Shown here piece by piece: positions 16,285 to 26,300 of a stretch of DNA of 40,448 nt. Both the position numbers and the translations under genes were made by a program. Position 1 is the first letter of the stretch. Each line of letters begins with the position of its first letter. The notes under the pieces are model-generated. The model was not told the origin of the DNA, did not search any database, and worked only from the letters and a program-made list of their open reading frames with translations. Source of the stretch: Novosphingobium sp. PhB57 (GTDB taxonomy: Bacteria; Pseudomonadota; Alphaproteobacteria; Sphingomonadales; Sphingomonadaceae); contig NZ_SMBO01000017.1 in the NCBI RefSeq assembly GCF_004342985.1, positions 1 through 40,448 on the forward strand. Direction: 5' to 3'.

Positions 16285-16437
16285 TGCCCGCCCTCCTTGC
16301 GGAAATGGCGGACGCGATGAGCTAGCCGGGGCGTGCGCCCTGTGCAAGCGGGATGTGTTCGCGTGGGCGAAGCCGGCCAGAGCGCGCCTGTTCCGGTTCA
16401 GGTCCGTTCCGGCCGGAGCTGTCGCGGCGGAGGAAAC

Positions 16438-18528
16438 TCAGTCGTTCTTGTCGGGACGGCCGGAGCCGACGTCGTCGCGCGGCTTGCCCTTGGCGGTGCG
16501 CTGGGACTGCGCATTGGCGCCCGACAGCACCGGGCCGCAGGCGGCGGACTTGGCATCGCCCACGTCCACGAAGGCAAGCAGGCCCGCCACCGGCGTCGCC
16601 GCCACGGCCAGTCCAAGACCCACTCCGGCGCGGCCGAGCAATTGCGGGCTGATCACCTGGAGGGAGGGCTTGGCGAAGCGGCCGCCGATGCCGACAGGCG
16701 ACTGCCCGGAAAACAGGCTGAACTTCTTGCCGTCCGCGCGGAAGCCCATATCGAGCGCCTCGGTGTCGAAGCTGAAGCCGCCGCGCCCGGTGATGACGTT
16801 CTTCGACGTGTCGATCAGGATCGGGTCGGCCGCCGCCGTGCCGCCTCGCACCGTGAAGGCCACCAGGCCGCAGTTGAGCTGGACGGGCTTCTTCAGCTTG
16901 CCCTCGAACATCTTGGAGGCGAACGTGCCAAGGTCCAGCTCGGCCAGCTGCACGTTGCGCGTCCAGAACGTGCCGCGGGGCATGATGAAGGCGATCCGGC
17001 CCGATGCCGAAGCGAGCGAATCGTGGATCGTGTCGCCGCGGCCTTCCAGCTTGATGCGGCCGCCGATCGTGCCGGTCGTGCCTGATTCCACCACGCCGTA
17101 GCCGGCCAGCAGACGGCCCATCGGCGTGGACTTGAGGCGAATGTCGTAGCTTACAGCCGAGGGGCGCTGACGCGTGTCGAACACCAGATCCGAGGCGACA
17201 TCGCCGCGCGCCATCGAGAACGTCAGCGGCGACAGGGCCAGTCGTCCCCGGTCGAGCGAGAGCTTCAGGGCGATGTTCTGCACCGGCACATTGCGCGAGC
17301 GGACCACGCCGACCTTCCAGTCAAGCCCGGCGTCGAAGCGCTGCATCGTCTCCACGGGCAGGGCGGCGTCCGGCAGGACGCGCTGGGCGCCCGCGCCGGT
17401 GGCGGCGGCTGCGGCCACGGCGCCTTTCGATGCCACGATGTCCGGGTTGTAGCCGATGAACGGCGCGGCATCGACGATGTCCAGCCGCCTGGTCGCCAGC
17501 ACGGCATCCAGCCGCAGCCGCTCGGCATTGGTCACCGTCAGCTTGCCCGAAAGGTCGGACTGGCCGAAGGTGCCGGTCATGCCGGTGAAGCGATAGGTCT
17601 CCCCGTCCTTCACCAGCTGCGCTTTCAGTGCGTAGCGGCGGGTCTGCGGAATGGCGACGTCGATGATGCCCAGCAGTTCGGACAAGTCGCGCCCGCGGGC
17701 GCGGACCTTGAGCGGCACGTCCTCGAAATCGGCGATGGAAGGCAGGGTGCCCGAGACGTCGACCTGGTTGTTCGCCGCCCAGGCCGTGAGTTCCAGGGCG
17801 TTGCTGCCGCGGTTGACGGTGGCGTCAGGAGAGAGCAGCCGGGCGCTCACGCGGAACGGGGTGCTGCGCAAGGTGCCGTCGCCGCGCAGCGAGACTGCCT
17901 TGCCGATCCTGGCATCGGTGGAAGTGACGGGATCGACCACGAGATTGGCAAGCAGCGGCATCTGCGGGTCGAGATAGCGGACGCGGGTGTCCGATATGGT
18001 GGCGCGGTCGATCCGGGGGAACTCGAAGGGCTTGCCCCCGCCGCCGCTGCCGAAAGTCCAGCTGTTGCGGCCATGGGCCTTGTCCCATTCGAGGTCCACG
18101 GCGCCGCCCTGCAGGTCCAGCGTGTGAACGTGACGACGGCCGAACAGCAATGAAAGCGGGGCGATCCGCGCCTCGATATGGCGGGCGGCGAACATCTGCG
18201 GGCGGCCCGCCCATTCCGGGTTGGAGACGCTCAGGCCGTCAGCCAGGAACTTGATGCGCAGCGGTGCGAAGTAGAGCTGGAAGTCTCCGCCCACCCGCAC
18301 CTGCCGCCCGGCGGCCGAGCTGGCAATGCGTTCGAAGGGGTGCTTCAGGAACCGGCCCTTGGTGATGAAGAGGACCAGCCAGGCCGCGAAGACCAGCGCG
18401 ACGATCGCGATCAGCACATTGCGTAGGATGCGCAGCAGACGGGCGCGATCCGGCCGCTTGCCCGGGGGGCGATGCCCCGTCTCTTCCCGTGCATGGTCCT
18501 GCACATCGATCTGCGCCGCTGCATCCAT
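16438..18528 (-). CDS. AsmA-family membrane-anchored protein
   Basis: The 696-aa protein has a short cytoplasmic N-terminus, one membrane helix (LRNVLIAIVALVFAAWLVLFI, about 36-56) and a long periplasmic AsmA region. Its start is typical (HPFERIASSAAGRQVRVGGDFQLYFAPLRIKFLADGLSVSNPEW), and its C-terminal half has the AsmA_2-like run VFDTRQRPSAVSYDIRLKSTPMGRLL and ASGRIAFIMPRGTFWTRNVQLAELDLGTF. AsmA/TamB/YhdP-like proteins form beta-helical bridges thought to move phospholipids to the outer membrane; the role of this member is inferred from family only. It appears monocistronic and divergent from poxB. Its 3' end is followed by the promoter region of the B12 operon. Confidence 0.88.
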   Translation of the reverse strand: MDAAAQIDVQDHAREETGHRPPGKRPDRARLLRILRNVLIAIVALVFAAWLVLFITKGRFLKHPFERIASSAAGRQVRVGGDFQLYFAPLRIKFLADGLSVSNPEWAGRPQMFAARHIEARIAPLSLLFGRRHVHTLDLQGGAVDLEWDKAHGRNSWTFGSGGGGKPFEFPRIDRATISDTRVRYLDPQMPLLANLVVDPVTSTDARIGKAVSLRGDGTLRSTPFRVSARLLSPDATVNRGSNALELTAWAANNQVDVSGTLPSIADFEDVPLKVRARGRDLSELLGIIDVAIPQTRRYALKAQLVKDGETYRFTGMTGTFGQSDLSGKLTVTNAERLRLDAVLATRRLDIVDAAPFIGYNPDIVASKGAVAAAAATGAGAQRVLPDAALPVETMQRFDAGLDWKVGVVRSRNVPVQNIALKLSLDRGRLALSPLTFSMARGDVASDLVFDTRQRPSAVSYDIRLKSTPMGRLLAGYGVVESGTTGTIGGRIKLEGRGDTIHDSLASASGRIAFIMPRGTFWTRNVQLAELDLGTFASKMFEGKLKKPVQLNCGLVAFTVRGGTAAADPILIDTSKNVITGRGGFSFDTEALDMGFRADGKKFSLFSGQSPVGIGGRFAKPSLQVISPQLLGRAGVGLGLAVAATPVAGLLAFVDVGDAKSAACGPVLSGANAQSQRTAKGKPRDDVGSGRPDKND

Positions 18529-18758
18529 GTGGGCCTAAGCGCCGACGGGCCGTTTGGTTTCCCGGCAAGGCGCAAGTCCCGCACGTCCGGGCGAAAAATC
18601 CCCGAAAGAGCCCAATCGGGCGGCGCTGAGGGGACGGCACGTCATACCTTGGCATGGTTGCGCAGGCGCCGAAAACTGTCAGCTTCGTGGCACCCTTCGC
18701 CGGGAGAGGGGTTTGAACCCTTCGGTGCCCCATTCGATGTCCCGAGACGAGGTGAAAC

Positions 18759-20495
18759 ATGGCCAGGAACGTTGCCGAACAATTCATTGCCACGCTGGAA
18801 GCCGCCGGTGTCAAACGAGTCTACGGCGTGGTCGGTGACAGCCTCAACGGGCTGACCGATGCCATCCGCGCCCATGGCCGGATCGAATGGATCCATGTTC
18901 GCCACGAGGAAGTGGCCGCCTTCGCCGCCGGCGCCGAGGCTCACCTGACCGGCAGCATCGCGGTCTGCGCGGGAAGCTGCGGGCCGGGCAACCTGCACCT
19001 CGTCAATGGCCTGTTCGACTGCCACCGCTCCCGCGTGCCGGTGCTGGCCATCGCCGCCCAGATTCCTTCGCCCGAGATCGGTTCGGGCTATTTCCAGGAA
19101 ACCCATCCGCAGGAGCTGTTCCGCGAGTGCAGCCATTACTGCGAGCTGGTTTCCGATCCTTCGCAGATGCCGCGCAGCCTGGAAATCGCGATCCGCACCG
19201 CCATCGGCGAGCGGGGCGTCTCCGTCCTGGTCATCCCCGGAGACGTGGCGCTGAAGCCCGCCGCCAACGAGGCCTGGCCCAAGCCGCTGGGCCTGCTGCC
19301 CAAGCCGCCGGTGGTCGTGCCCGAAGAGGCGCAGCTCGATGCCCTGGCGGCCATGCTGGAGCCGGACAAGCGCGTGACCCTGCTCTGCGGCTCGGGCTGC
19401 GAAGGCGCGCACGACGAACTCCTGGCCCTGGCGGAAAAGCTCAAAGCGCCGATCGTCCACGCGCTGAAGGGCAAGGAGCACGTCGAGTACGACAATCCCT
19501 ACGACGTGGGCATGACCGGGCTGATCGGCTTTTCCTCGGGCTACTACGCGATGATGGATACCGACATCCTGTTGATGCTGGGCACGGACTTTCCCTATCG
19601 CCAGTTCTACCCCACCGGCTCCGATGTGCGGACCCTGCAGGTCGACATCCGGCCCGGCCAGCTCGGCCGCCGGGCCTCTCTGGACCTGGGCGTGGTGGGA
19701 GACGTGGGCGCGACGATCCGCGCGCTGCTGCCGCGCCTGCCGGACAAGCCGGACCGCAAGCACCTGGACAAGGCGGTCGAGCACTATCGCCGTACTCGCA
19801 AGGACCTGGACGGGCTGGCCGAAGGCAAGCCGGGCAAGACGCCGATCCATCCGCAGCAAGTGGCCAAGGCGCTCAGCGACCTGGCGTCCGAGGATGCCGT
19901 CTTCACCTTCGATGTCGGCCTGCCCACGGTATGGGCGGCGCGCTACTTGCGGATGAACGGGAAGCGGCGGCTGATCGGCTCGCTCTGGCATGGCTCCATG
20001 GCCAATGCCATGCCGATGGCGCTGGGCGCGCAATGTGCCTTTCCTGGTCGGCAGGTGATCTCGCTATCGGGAGACGGTGGGTTCGCCATGCTGATGGGAG
20101 ACCTGCTGACGCTGCGCCAATACCGCCTTCCCGCCAAGATCGTGGTCTTCAACAACGGCACGCTGGGCTTCGTGGAAGTGGAGCAGAAGTCCACCGGCTT
20201 CCTGCCTTTCGGCACCGAACTCGACAATCCGAACTTCGCGGCCATGGCCGAGGCGATCGGCATCAAGGGAATCCGGCTGGAAGACCCGGCCGACGTCGAA
20301 TCCGGCCTGGCCGAGGCGCTGGCCCATGACGGTCCGGTGCTGGTCGATGCCGTGGTCGCCCGGACCGAGCTGCCGATCCCGCCCAAGATCAATGCCGAGA
20401 TGGCCAAGGGCTTCACGCTCTACATGCTGCGGGCGGTGATGAGCGGGCGCGGCGACGAGCTGGTCGATCTGGCGCGCACCAACCTCTGGCATTGA
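18759..20495 (+). CDS. poxB: Thiamine-diphosphate-dependent pyruvate:quinone oxidoreductase (PoxB)
   Basis: The 578-aa protein has the three-domain pyruvate oxidase layout and nearly the E. coli PoxB length (572 aa). The Pyr domain begins YGVVGDSLNGLTDAI and contains the catalytic Glu in RHEEVAAFAAGAEA. The central FAD domain includes LLMLGTDFPYRQFYP. The PP domain has the TPP motif GDGGFAMLMGDLLTLRQY...VVFNN. The C-terminal extension (MAKGFTLYMLRAVMSGRGDELVDLA) matches the membrane-activated segment of quinone-dependent PoxB rather than acetolactate synthase. It converts pyruvate to acetate and CO2 with electrons to ubiquinone. ATG 18759 follows GAGGTG. A strong GC hairpin follows the stop. 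Confidence 0.93.
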   Translation: MARNVAEQFIATLEAAGVKRVYGVVGDSLNGLTDAIRAHGRIEWIHVRHEEVAAFAAGAEAHLTGSIAVCAGSCGPGNLHLVNGLFDCHRSRVPVLAIAAQIPSPEIGSGYFQETHPQELFRECSHYCELVSDPSQMPRSLEIAIRTAIGERGVSVLVIPGDVALKPAANEAWPKPLGLLPKPPVVVPEEAQLDALAAMLEPDKRVTLLCGSGCEGAHDELLALAEKLKAPIVHALKGKEHVEYDNPYDVGMTGLIGFSSGYYAMMDTDILLMLGTDFPYRQFYPTGSDVRTLQVDIRPGQLGRRASLDLGVVGDVGATIRALLPRLPDKPDRKHLDKAVEHYRRTRKDLDGLAEGKPGKTPIHPQQVAKALSDLASEDAVFTFDVGLPTVWAARYLRMNGKRRLIGSLWHGSMANAMPMALGAQCAFPGRQVISLSGDGGFAMLMGDLLTLRQYRLPAKIVVFNNGTLGFVEVEQKSTGFLPFGTELDNPNFAAMAEAIGIKGIRLEDPADVESGLAEALAHDGPVLVDAVVARTELPIPPKINAEMAKGFTLYMLRAVMSGRGDELVDLARTNLWH

Positions 20496-20507
20496 GTGGG
20501 CGTCGCT

Positions 20508-20533
20508 GCGGCCGGCGCGGGAACGCCGGCCGC
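20508..20533. terminator. GC-rich hairpin between convergent genes
   Basis: GCGGCCGGCG (20508-20517), a six-base loop CGGGAA, and CGCCGGCCGC (20524-20533) form a perfect 10-bp stem. It separates poxB from the convergent small secreted protein gene. There is no T-run, so it may act as a boundary hairpin or aid Rho-dependent termination. Confidence 0.55.
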
Positions 20534-20544
20534 CCGGCGCGCCA

Positions 20545-20952
20545 TCAATAGACGCAGATCTTGCGGCTGGCACCCTGGACCCAGCAGGCGGGATCGCGCG
20601 GGCTGCGCGTGAAAGCGCCTTGCGGCACCATCCGCGCGCCGTTGTCGTAATCCACCGTGATGCGGTTCGGCGCCGTCTTGTCCGCGTAGTAGGCCCGGCC
20701 TTCCACGTCGATGGCGAAGCTGCCGTCGCCGTTGCGGGGGTAGAAAGTGCAGACCTTGCGCGGATCGCCGTCCAGCACGCATTGCGCCGGGCGGCCTTTG
20801 CTGATGGTGCCGCCGTCATAGTCCGCCACCGGCTTCAGCGGGCTGCCGACATGGAGTTCGTTGCCGTGGCGGTCCTTCACTTGCGCGCCCGCGGGTGCCG
20901 AAAGGGCGGCGGCCAGGGAGAATGTCAGGGCCGGAAGGCGAAGCGCGCGCAT
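20545..20952 (-). CDS. Small secreted protein with duplicated CxxxGxxRK(V/I)C unit
   Basis: I do not recognise this 135-aa protein. It has a signal peptide (MRALRLPALTFSLAAALSAPAGAQ), so the mature form of about 111 residues is periplasmic or secreted. Two similar units follow: DYDGG...C58VLDGDPRKVC68 and DYDNG...C123WVQGASRKIC133, exactly 65 residues apart, each ending one or two residues later in Tyr. The only four cysteines are these, suggesting two small disulfide loops. ATG 20952 is chosen for the signal peptide; no good Shine-Dalgarno is present. A short tandem repeat lies directly upstream. It converges with poxB. Confidence 0.75.
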   Translation of the reverse strand: MRALRLPALTFSLAAALSAPAGAQVKDRHGNELHVGSPLKPVADYDGGTISKGRPAQCVLDGDPRKVCTFYPRNGDGSFAIDVEGRAYYADKTAPNRITVDYDNGARMVPQGAFTRSPRDPACWVQGASRKICVY

Positions 20953-20960
20953 GATGATTC

Positions 20961-21006
20961 TTTCAGGTTTCAGGGGCAAGTTTCAGGGGCGAAATTCAGG
21001 GGCCGG
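20961..21006. repeat. Short tandem repeat TTTCAGGGGC
   Basis: TTTCAGG occurs at 20961, followed by TTTCAGGGGCAAG (20968), TTTCAGGGGCGAAA (20981) and TTCAGGGGCCGG (20995). This 13-14-bp unit lies eight bases upstream of the small secreted protein start. On the coding strand it reads GCCCCTGAA, repeated. It may be replication slippage or repeated protein-binding sites. Confidence 0.7.
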
Positions 21007-21274
21007 ATACAGAAGGTTGACCTTCGCTGATCGCATCCCGGCAGGGCCGCGGGCAAGGGGTGAACGGGAAATGTCATGATCGGTGCGTGCCGGAGGGGCG
21101 CCGCTGTTTGCGCGGCGTTCGGCGCGCCCTGGCGAAACCGTGCTTGGCCTGGTTGCCAAGCTCCTCTAAGGGGCCGGGCCAGTGGCCGCCCGGGGACCGG
21201 GATCGGCCCTGTGTGGCAGGTTTCGGACAGGCCCCGGGCACGACCAGCAGGAATTTTCGGATGACGGTTTTCAG

Positions 21275-21871
21275 ATGATAGGCGCAAAAGACCTGATCCA
21301 GCTCGGCACGCTGGTGGCCGCGCAGCACGGCTGGGCCGCGGCCAAGGCGTTCAAGGCTTACGAGATGCCGGATGGCGACAAGGCCCGGCTGGCCGCCTGC
21401 GCGGTGGAGATCCTGAAAGTCTTTCCAAAGGCCGCGAGCGAGGATCGCGCGGCTTCTGCCTGGCTGAGCGCGGCGCTGGCGGTACAGCTCGAACGGCACC
21501 TTTCGGCGCCCGTGCAGGTGGTGGCCGGGGTGCTCTCGGTGGATGGAACGCCGGTTCACGGCCGCCGCGAGCCGGTGGACGGCCCCGCCGTGTTCGGCGC
21601 CGAGGACCTGCACTGGAGCGGGCACGTCTGGGTCATGGTCGGGCCTTACGTGGCCGACATCGCCATCTTCCGCGAGGCTGCTTCCGCCAGCTGCCCGGCC
21701 GAACTGGCGCGCCACGTCCATTCGGTGTTCGGACCGGACAAGGGCCTCTACGTCGATCACTGGCGGCGCACCAGGCGCTCGGGCCTGGGCTACGAGCCGC
21801 AATATGTCCTGAGCAGCGAGGAAGTGACGCGGCTGATGGGCGGCGCTTACCGGCTGATTTCGCCGGCCTGA
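21275..21871 (+). CDS. Conserved-looking protein of unknown function
   Basis: I do not recognise this 198-aa protein. It lacks a signal peptide or membrane segment. The N-terminal half is helical (MIGAKDLIQLGTLVAAQHGWAAAKAFKAYEMPDGDKARLAA). The C-terminal half has strand-rich segments with GHVWVMVGPYVADIAIFREA and YVDHWRR. The phrase combining a substrate-like HVWV with D-x-A-I-F-R resembles cysteine-protease-like or transglutaminase-like folds only loosely, so no function is claimed. ATG 21275 begins a plausible amphipathic start; the frame upstream looks non-coding. Its 3' end overlaps the convergent cheB-like gene by 25 bases. Confidence 0.7.
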   Translation: MIGAKDLIQLGTLVAAQHGWAAAKAFKAYEMPDGDKARLAACAVEILKVFPKAASEDRAASAWLSAALAVQLERHLSAPVQVVAGVLSVDGTPVHGRREPVDGPAVFGAEDLHWSGHVWVMVGPYVADIAIFREAASASCPAELARHVHSVFGPDKGLYVDHWRRTRRSGLGYEPQYVLSSEEVTRLMGGAYRLISPA

Positions 21872-22455
21872 GACGGATCGCCGGCGGCCAGCAGGCGGCG
21901 CACCAGCCCGTCCAGGGTCAGCCGCTCGGCGCGCGGCGTCAGGGCCAGGGCGGCCTCGGGCATGACCGGATAGGCGGCCTGTGCGGGGTCCTGCACGATG
22001 GCCATGCCTCCGGCCGCGGCCACGGCGGCCAGGCCCTCGGCGCCGTCATGGTTGGCGCCGGTGAGCACGGCGCCGATCAGCCCCGGGCCATAGGCATCGG
22101 CGGCGCTTTCGAAGAGCACGTCGATCGAGGGGCGGGAAAACTGCACCGGCCCCTCCACCGAAAGCGAGATCGTGCGATCCGCCTCCACCAGCATGTGATA
22201 GTCCGGCGGGGCGAAGAGGATCGTGCCCGGCGCGGCCGGTTCCTTGTCGTCGGGCTCGCGCACGTCGAGCGGGCAGCGGGCCGCGAAGAGCGAGGCCAGC
22301 ACGTTGCGACGCTGGGGCGGGACATGGACGACGACCAGCACCGGCAGCGGATAGCCGCGCGGAAGCTGCGGCAGCACATGCAACAGCGCTTCCACCGCGC
22401 CGGCCGAAGCCCCGATGACCACCGCACGCGGCGCGCTCGGGGCGCTTTCGGTCAT
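21847..22455 (-). CDS. CheB-type methylesterase domain protein (stand-alone)
   Basis: The 202-aa protein is only the CheB catalytic domain, without a receiver domain. The triad of the family is visible: Ser17 in IGASAGAVEAL, His44 in VVVHVPP, and Asp137 in GANHDGAEGL. CheB removes methyl groups from glutamate on chemoreceptors. Here no chemoreceptor, CheA or CheW gene is present, and the upstream partners are CheR and a hybrid histidine kinase, so the substrate is likely something other than a classical receptor. ATG overlaps the cheR stop by four bases, so the genes are translationally coupled. Regulation without a receiver must come from partners or gene dosage. Confidence 0.88.
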   Translation of the reverse strand: MTESAPSAPRAVVIGASAGAVEALLHVLPQLPRGYPLPVLVVVHVPPQRRNVLASLFAARCPLDVREPDDKEPAAPGTILFAPPDYHMLVEADRTISLSVEGPVQFSRPSIDVLFESAADAYGPGLIGAVLTGANHDGAEGLAAVAAAGGMAIVQDPAQAAYPVMPEAALALTPRAERLTLDGLVRRLLAAGDPSQAGEISR

Positions 22456-23297
22456 GGATCGCGCCTCTGGTAGATCTTCTCCTCGCGCACGAAAGCGCTG
22501 AAGGCACCGGCATATTGCGAGAAGCGCAGGCTTTCCCGCGCGCCCAGCCCCAGGAAGCCCTTGCGTGCCAGCGATTCCCGGAACAGCCCCACCGCGCGGT
22601 CCTGCAATTCCCGGTCGAAATAGATCATGACATTGCGGCAGGAGATCAGGTGCATTTCTGCAAAGACGGCATCGGTGACCAGGCTGTGGTCGGAAAAGAC
22701 CACGCGGTCGCGCAGGCTCTTGTCGAAGACGGCGCGGCCATAGGCGGTGGAATAATAGTCGGAGAGCGAGGACTTTCCGCCCGAAAGCTGGTGGTTCTCG
22801 GTAAAGGCCCGGATCCGGTCGAGCGGGTAGATGCCGCGCGCGGCGGCGTCCAGCGCTTCCTGGCTGATGTCGGTGGCGTAGAACAGCGTCCGGTCCTCCA
22901 GCCCTTCCTCGCGGAACAGGATGACGAAGGAATAGAGCTCCTCGCCGGTGCTGGACCCCGCGATCCAGACTTTCAGCGAGGGGTAGGTGCGCAGATGCGG
23001 CACGACTTTCTCGCGAATGGCGCGGAAATAGGCGGGATCGCGGAACAGTTCGCTGACCTGCACGGTCAGGAAGCCGAGCAGGCGCGTGACGATGGCGGGA
23101 TCGCGCAGCATCCGGTCCTGCAGCGCCGAGAAGGTCGGCAGGCCGAGCTGGTCGCGGGCCTGCCGCAAGCGCCGTTTCAGCGAGGCCTGGGCGTAGCCCC
23201 GAAAATCGTAGTGGTAACGGCTGTAGAGGGCCTCCAGCAGCAGGCGGATCTCGATATCCTCGATCTTCTCCTCCTGGATCCTGTCGTTCTCCATCAC
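22452..23297 (-). CDS. CheR-type SAM-dependent methyltransferase
   Basis: The 281-aa protein has the CheR N-terminal helical domain (YDFRGYAQASLKRRLRQA) and catalytic domain. Motif I reads VWIAGSSTGEELYSFVILFREEG, a variant of the usual WSAGCSTGEEPYS. FYATDISQEALDAAARGIY is the post-I acidic region, HLISCRNVMIYFD is motif IV, and LGLGARESL follows. It transfers methyl from SAM to glutamate side chains of its target. It sits between the hybrid kinase gene (19 bases upstream) and cheB (4-base overlap), forming one operon. This CheR subgroup occurs with sensory kinases rather than flagellar chemotaxis genes. Confidence 0.92.
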   Translation of the reverse strand: MMENDRIQEEKIEDIEIRLLLEALYSRYHYDFRGYAQASLKRRLRQARDQLGLPTFSALQDRMLRDPAIVTRLLGFLTVQVSELFRDPAYFRAIREKVVPHLRTYPSLKVWIAGSSTGEELYSFVILFREEGLEDRTLFYATDISQEALDAAARGIYPLDRIRAFTENHQLSGGKSSLSDYYSTAYGRAVFDKSLRDRVVFSDHSLVTDAVFAEMHLISCRNVMIYFDRELQDRAVGLFRESLARKGFLGLGARESLRFSQYAGAFSAFVREEKIYQRRDP

Positions 23298-23316
23298 GAT
23301 CGTCCCGCGCCTTGCT

Positions 23317-26300
23317 TCATCGCGGCATCCAGACCCGGACCAGCGAGAGCAGCTTGTCCACGTCCAGCGGCTTGGACATGTAGTCGTTGGCGCCGGCCTC
23401 GATGCAGCGTTCCTGGTCGTCCGGCATGGCCTTGGCGGTCAGCGTGATGATCGGCAGCTTGGCCCAGCGCGGGTCCTGGCGGATTTCGCGCGTGGCGGTG
23501 AGCCCGTCCTTCACCGGCATCATCACGTCCATCAGCACCAGGTCGATGCGGCGGCCGTCATCGCCGGAGGAGCGGTCGAGCGCGTCGATCGCCTCCTGCC
23601 CGTTGCGCGCGATCTCCACCACCGCGCCTTGCGGTTCGAGGATGTTGGTGAGCGAGTAGACGTTGCGCACGTCGTCCTCCACCACCAGGATGCGCCGCCC
23701 TTCGAGGATCGCGTCGCGGTTGCGGGCCTGCTGGATCATGCTCTGCTGCTCGGGCGGCATTTCGGTGACGACCTGGTGCAGGAACAGCGACACTTCGTCG
23801 AGCAGGCGTTCGGGCGAGCGGGCGCCCTTGATGATGATCGAATCCGAATAGCGGCGCAGGCGTTGCTCGTCGTCCGGCGTCAGGTCGTGGCCGGTATAGA
23901 CGATCACCGGGGGGAAGGCATAGGCGCCCTCGCGGCTGAGGGTTTCCAGCAGGGTGAATCCGCTGGCATCGGGCAGGGCGAGGTCCAGCACCATGCAATC
24001 GAATGTCTGGCTGGCCAGCAGCTCCAGGCATTCGGCGGCAGTGGCGGCGGCCACGGTTTCGACATCGCCGGAAGTCAGCAGCCGCGCCACGGCGTCACGC
24101 TGGACGGGGTCGTCCTCGACGATGAGCACCCGGCGCGTGGAGGAATCGAGCTTGGCGGCCAGGGCCTGGAGCACGGCCGAAAGATCCTCGCGCTTCACCG
24201 GCTTCACCAGATAGCCGATGGCGCCCAGCGACAGGGCGGTCTGCGTATGGTCGGAACCCGACACGACGTGGACCGGGATATGGCGCGTCTCGACATCGCG
24301 CTTCAGGCGGTCGAGCAGGGCGAGGCCGGACTGGTCGGGCAGGCCGATGTCCAGCACGACGGCATGGGGACGGAAGCTGCGCGCCAGTTGCAGCGCCTCT
24401 TCGGCGGTGCCGGAAACGAGGCACTGGAAGCCCATTTCCCGCGCCATGTCGCGCACGATGCCCGCGAAGGAGGAATCGTCCTCGACCACCAGCAGGACGC
24501 GCTGGGCCATGGCGGCCGTGTCGCGGTCGTCCTCGACCGGGCGCGGCAGGACGGCCGCGGCCGGTGCGCGCCCGGCAGGAGGCGCGGGCGGGGCCGGCTG
24601 GGGGGACGCCGCGAACTGGGACGCGGTGAATTGCGGCATGCCGGAAGGGGCGGGCGCGAAGACCGAAGGCAGCGCCGGTGCAAGGGCACTCGCGCTGCCC
24701 GGCCCGGCCTGCGCCGGGTCATGGGCGAGCGGCATGCGCAAGGTGAAGCGGCTGCCCTTTCCGGCCACGCTCGCCAGCGAGATCGCGCCGCCCAGCAGGC
24801 GGGCCAGCTCGCGTGAGATCGAAAGGCCAAGGCCGGTGCCGCCGTACTTGCGGTTCACCGTGCCGTCCGCCTGCCGGAACGCCTCGAAAATGGCGCGTTG
24901 CTGGTCCTCGGGAATGCCGATGCCGGTGTCGGTGACCGCCAGCAGCAGGGCATCGTCGCCGTCCGGCGCGATCTCCAGTCGCACGCTGCCCGCCTCGGTG
25001 AACTTGAAGGCGTTGGACAGCAGGTTCTTGAGGATCTGCTCCAGGCGCTGGCGGTCGGTATCGAGCGTGGCGGGGCAATCCGGGGCGATGCGGATCTCGA
25101 AGTCCAGCCCACGCGTCTGCGCCACCGGCTGGAAGACCTGCCGCATGTCGCTGGCGAGCCGGTCCAGCAGCACTGTCTCGGGCCGGATCTGCAAATGCCC
25201 GGCCTCGATCTTCGAAAGGTCGAGAATGTCGTTGATCAGCGCCAGCAGGTCGTTGCCGGACGCTTCGATGGTTCGGGCATATTGCACCTGCTCGCCCGAG
25301 AGGTTGGCGCGCGGATTGTCGCCCAGCAGCTTGGAGAGGATCAGCAGCGAATTGAGCGGCGTGCGCAATTCGTGGCTCATGTTGGCCAGGAAGTCGGACT
25401 TGTAGCGGCTGGCCTGCTCCAGCTCCTGGGCCTTCAGTTCGACCACGGCATTCGAGCGGGCCAGATCGTCGCGCTGGTGCTCCAGTTGCTGGGCCTGTTC
25501 CTCCAGCTGCGAGTTGGTCTGCTCCAGCTCGACCTGCTGGTGCTCCAGCCGCACTTGCGATTCGCGCAGGGCGCGGCCCTGTTCTTCCAGCTCTTCGTTG
25601 GAGACGCGCAGTTCCTCGCTCTGGACCTGGAGTTCCTCGGCATGGTGCTGCAAGTCGGCGCGGTAGCGGGCCGAGCGCAGCGCGACGCCCGCCGCGTTGG
25701 AAATCTCGCGCAGGAACGCCAGGACCTGGTCGTCCACCGGCTGGAGGAAGCCCAGCTCGATCACGCCGTGGACGGTTTCGTCGGCCACGACCGGGGCGAT
25801 CAGCAGATGGCGCGGCTTGTCGCTGCCGAAAGTGGAGCCGATGGTGAGGTAGCTGTCGGGAATGTCGGCCAGGAGCACCGGCTCGCCATCCGCCGCGACT
25901 TGCCCCAGCAGGCCCTGCCGCAGCGAGAAGCGCTCGACGATGCCCGCATCCGCGGGCACGCCGTAAGCCGCGACCCGGCGGAAGTGATGGCCGTCCCCGG
26001 AAAACACCGCGCCTGCCTGCGCGCCCACGAAGCGGACCAGGAAGGCCAGGATGCTCTCGCCCAGTTGCTCCACCGGCTGGTCGCCCAGCACGGCGGAGGC
26101 CAGGCCGACCTGGCCGGATTGCAGCCACTCGCGCTGCCCCGCGGCAATCGCCGCGCGGCGGATCAGGAAGCCGATCACCAGGGTCAGGACGATGCCCAGG
26201 AGGCAGGAGGCCACGCCGCTCGCCCAGGCCGACTTGTAGGCCTGCTCCATTTCCGTGAGCCGCTCCTGCCGCAGCCGCGCCTCTTCCAGCTGCATCTGCG

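Noticed and set aside
21007..21274. Small RNA or riboswitch upstream of the unknown 198-aa protein
   Set aside because: No conserved aptamer sequence, promoter or terminator could be recognised in this segment.
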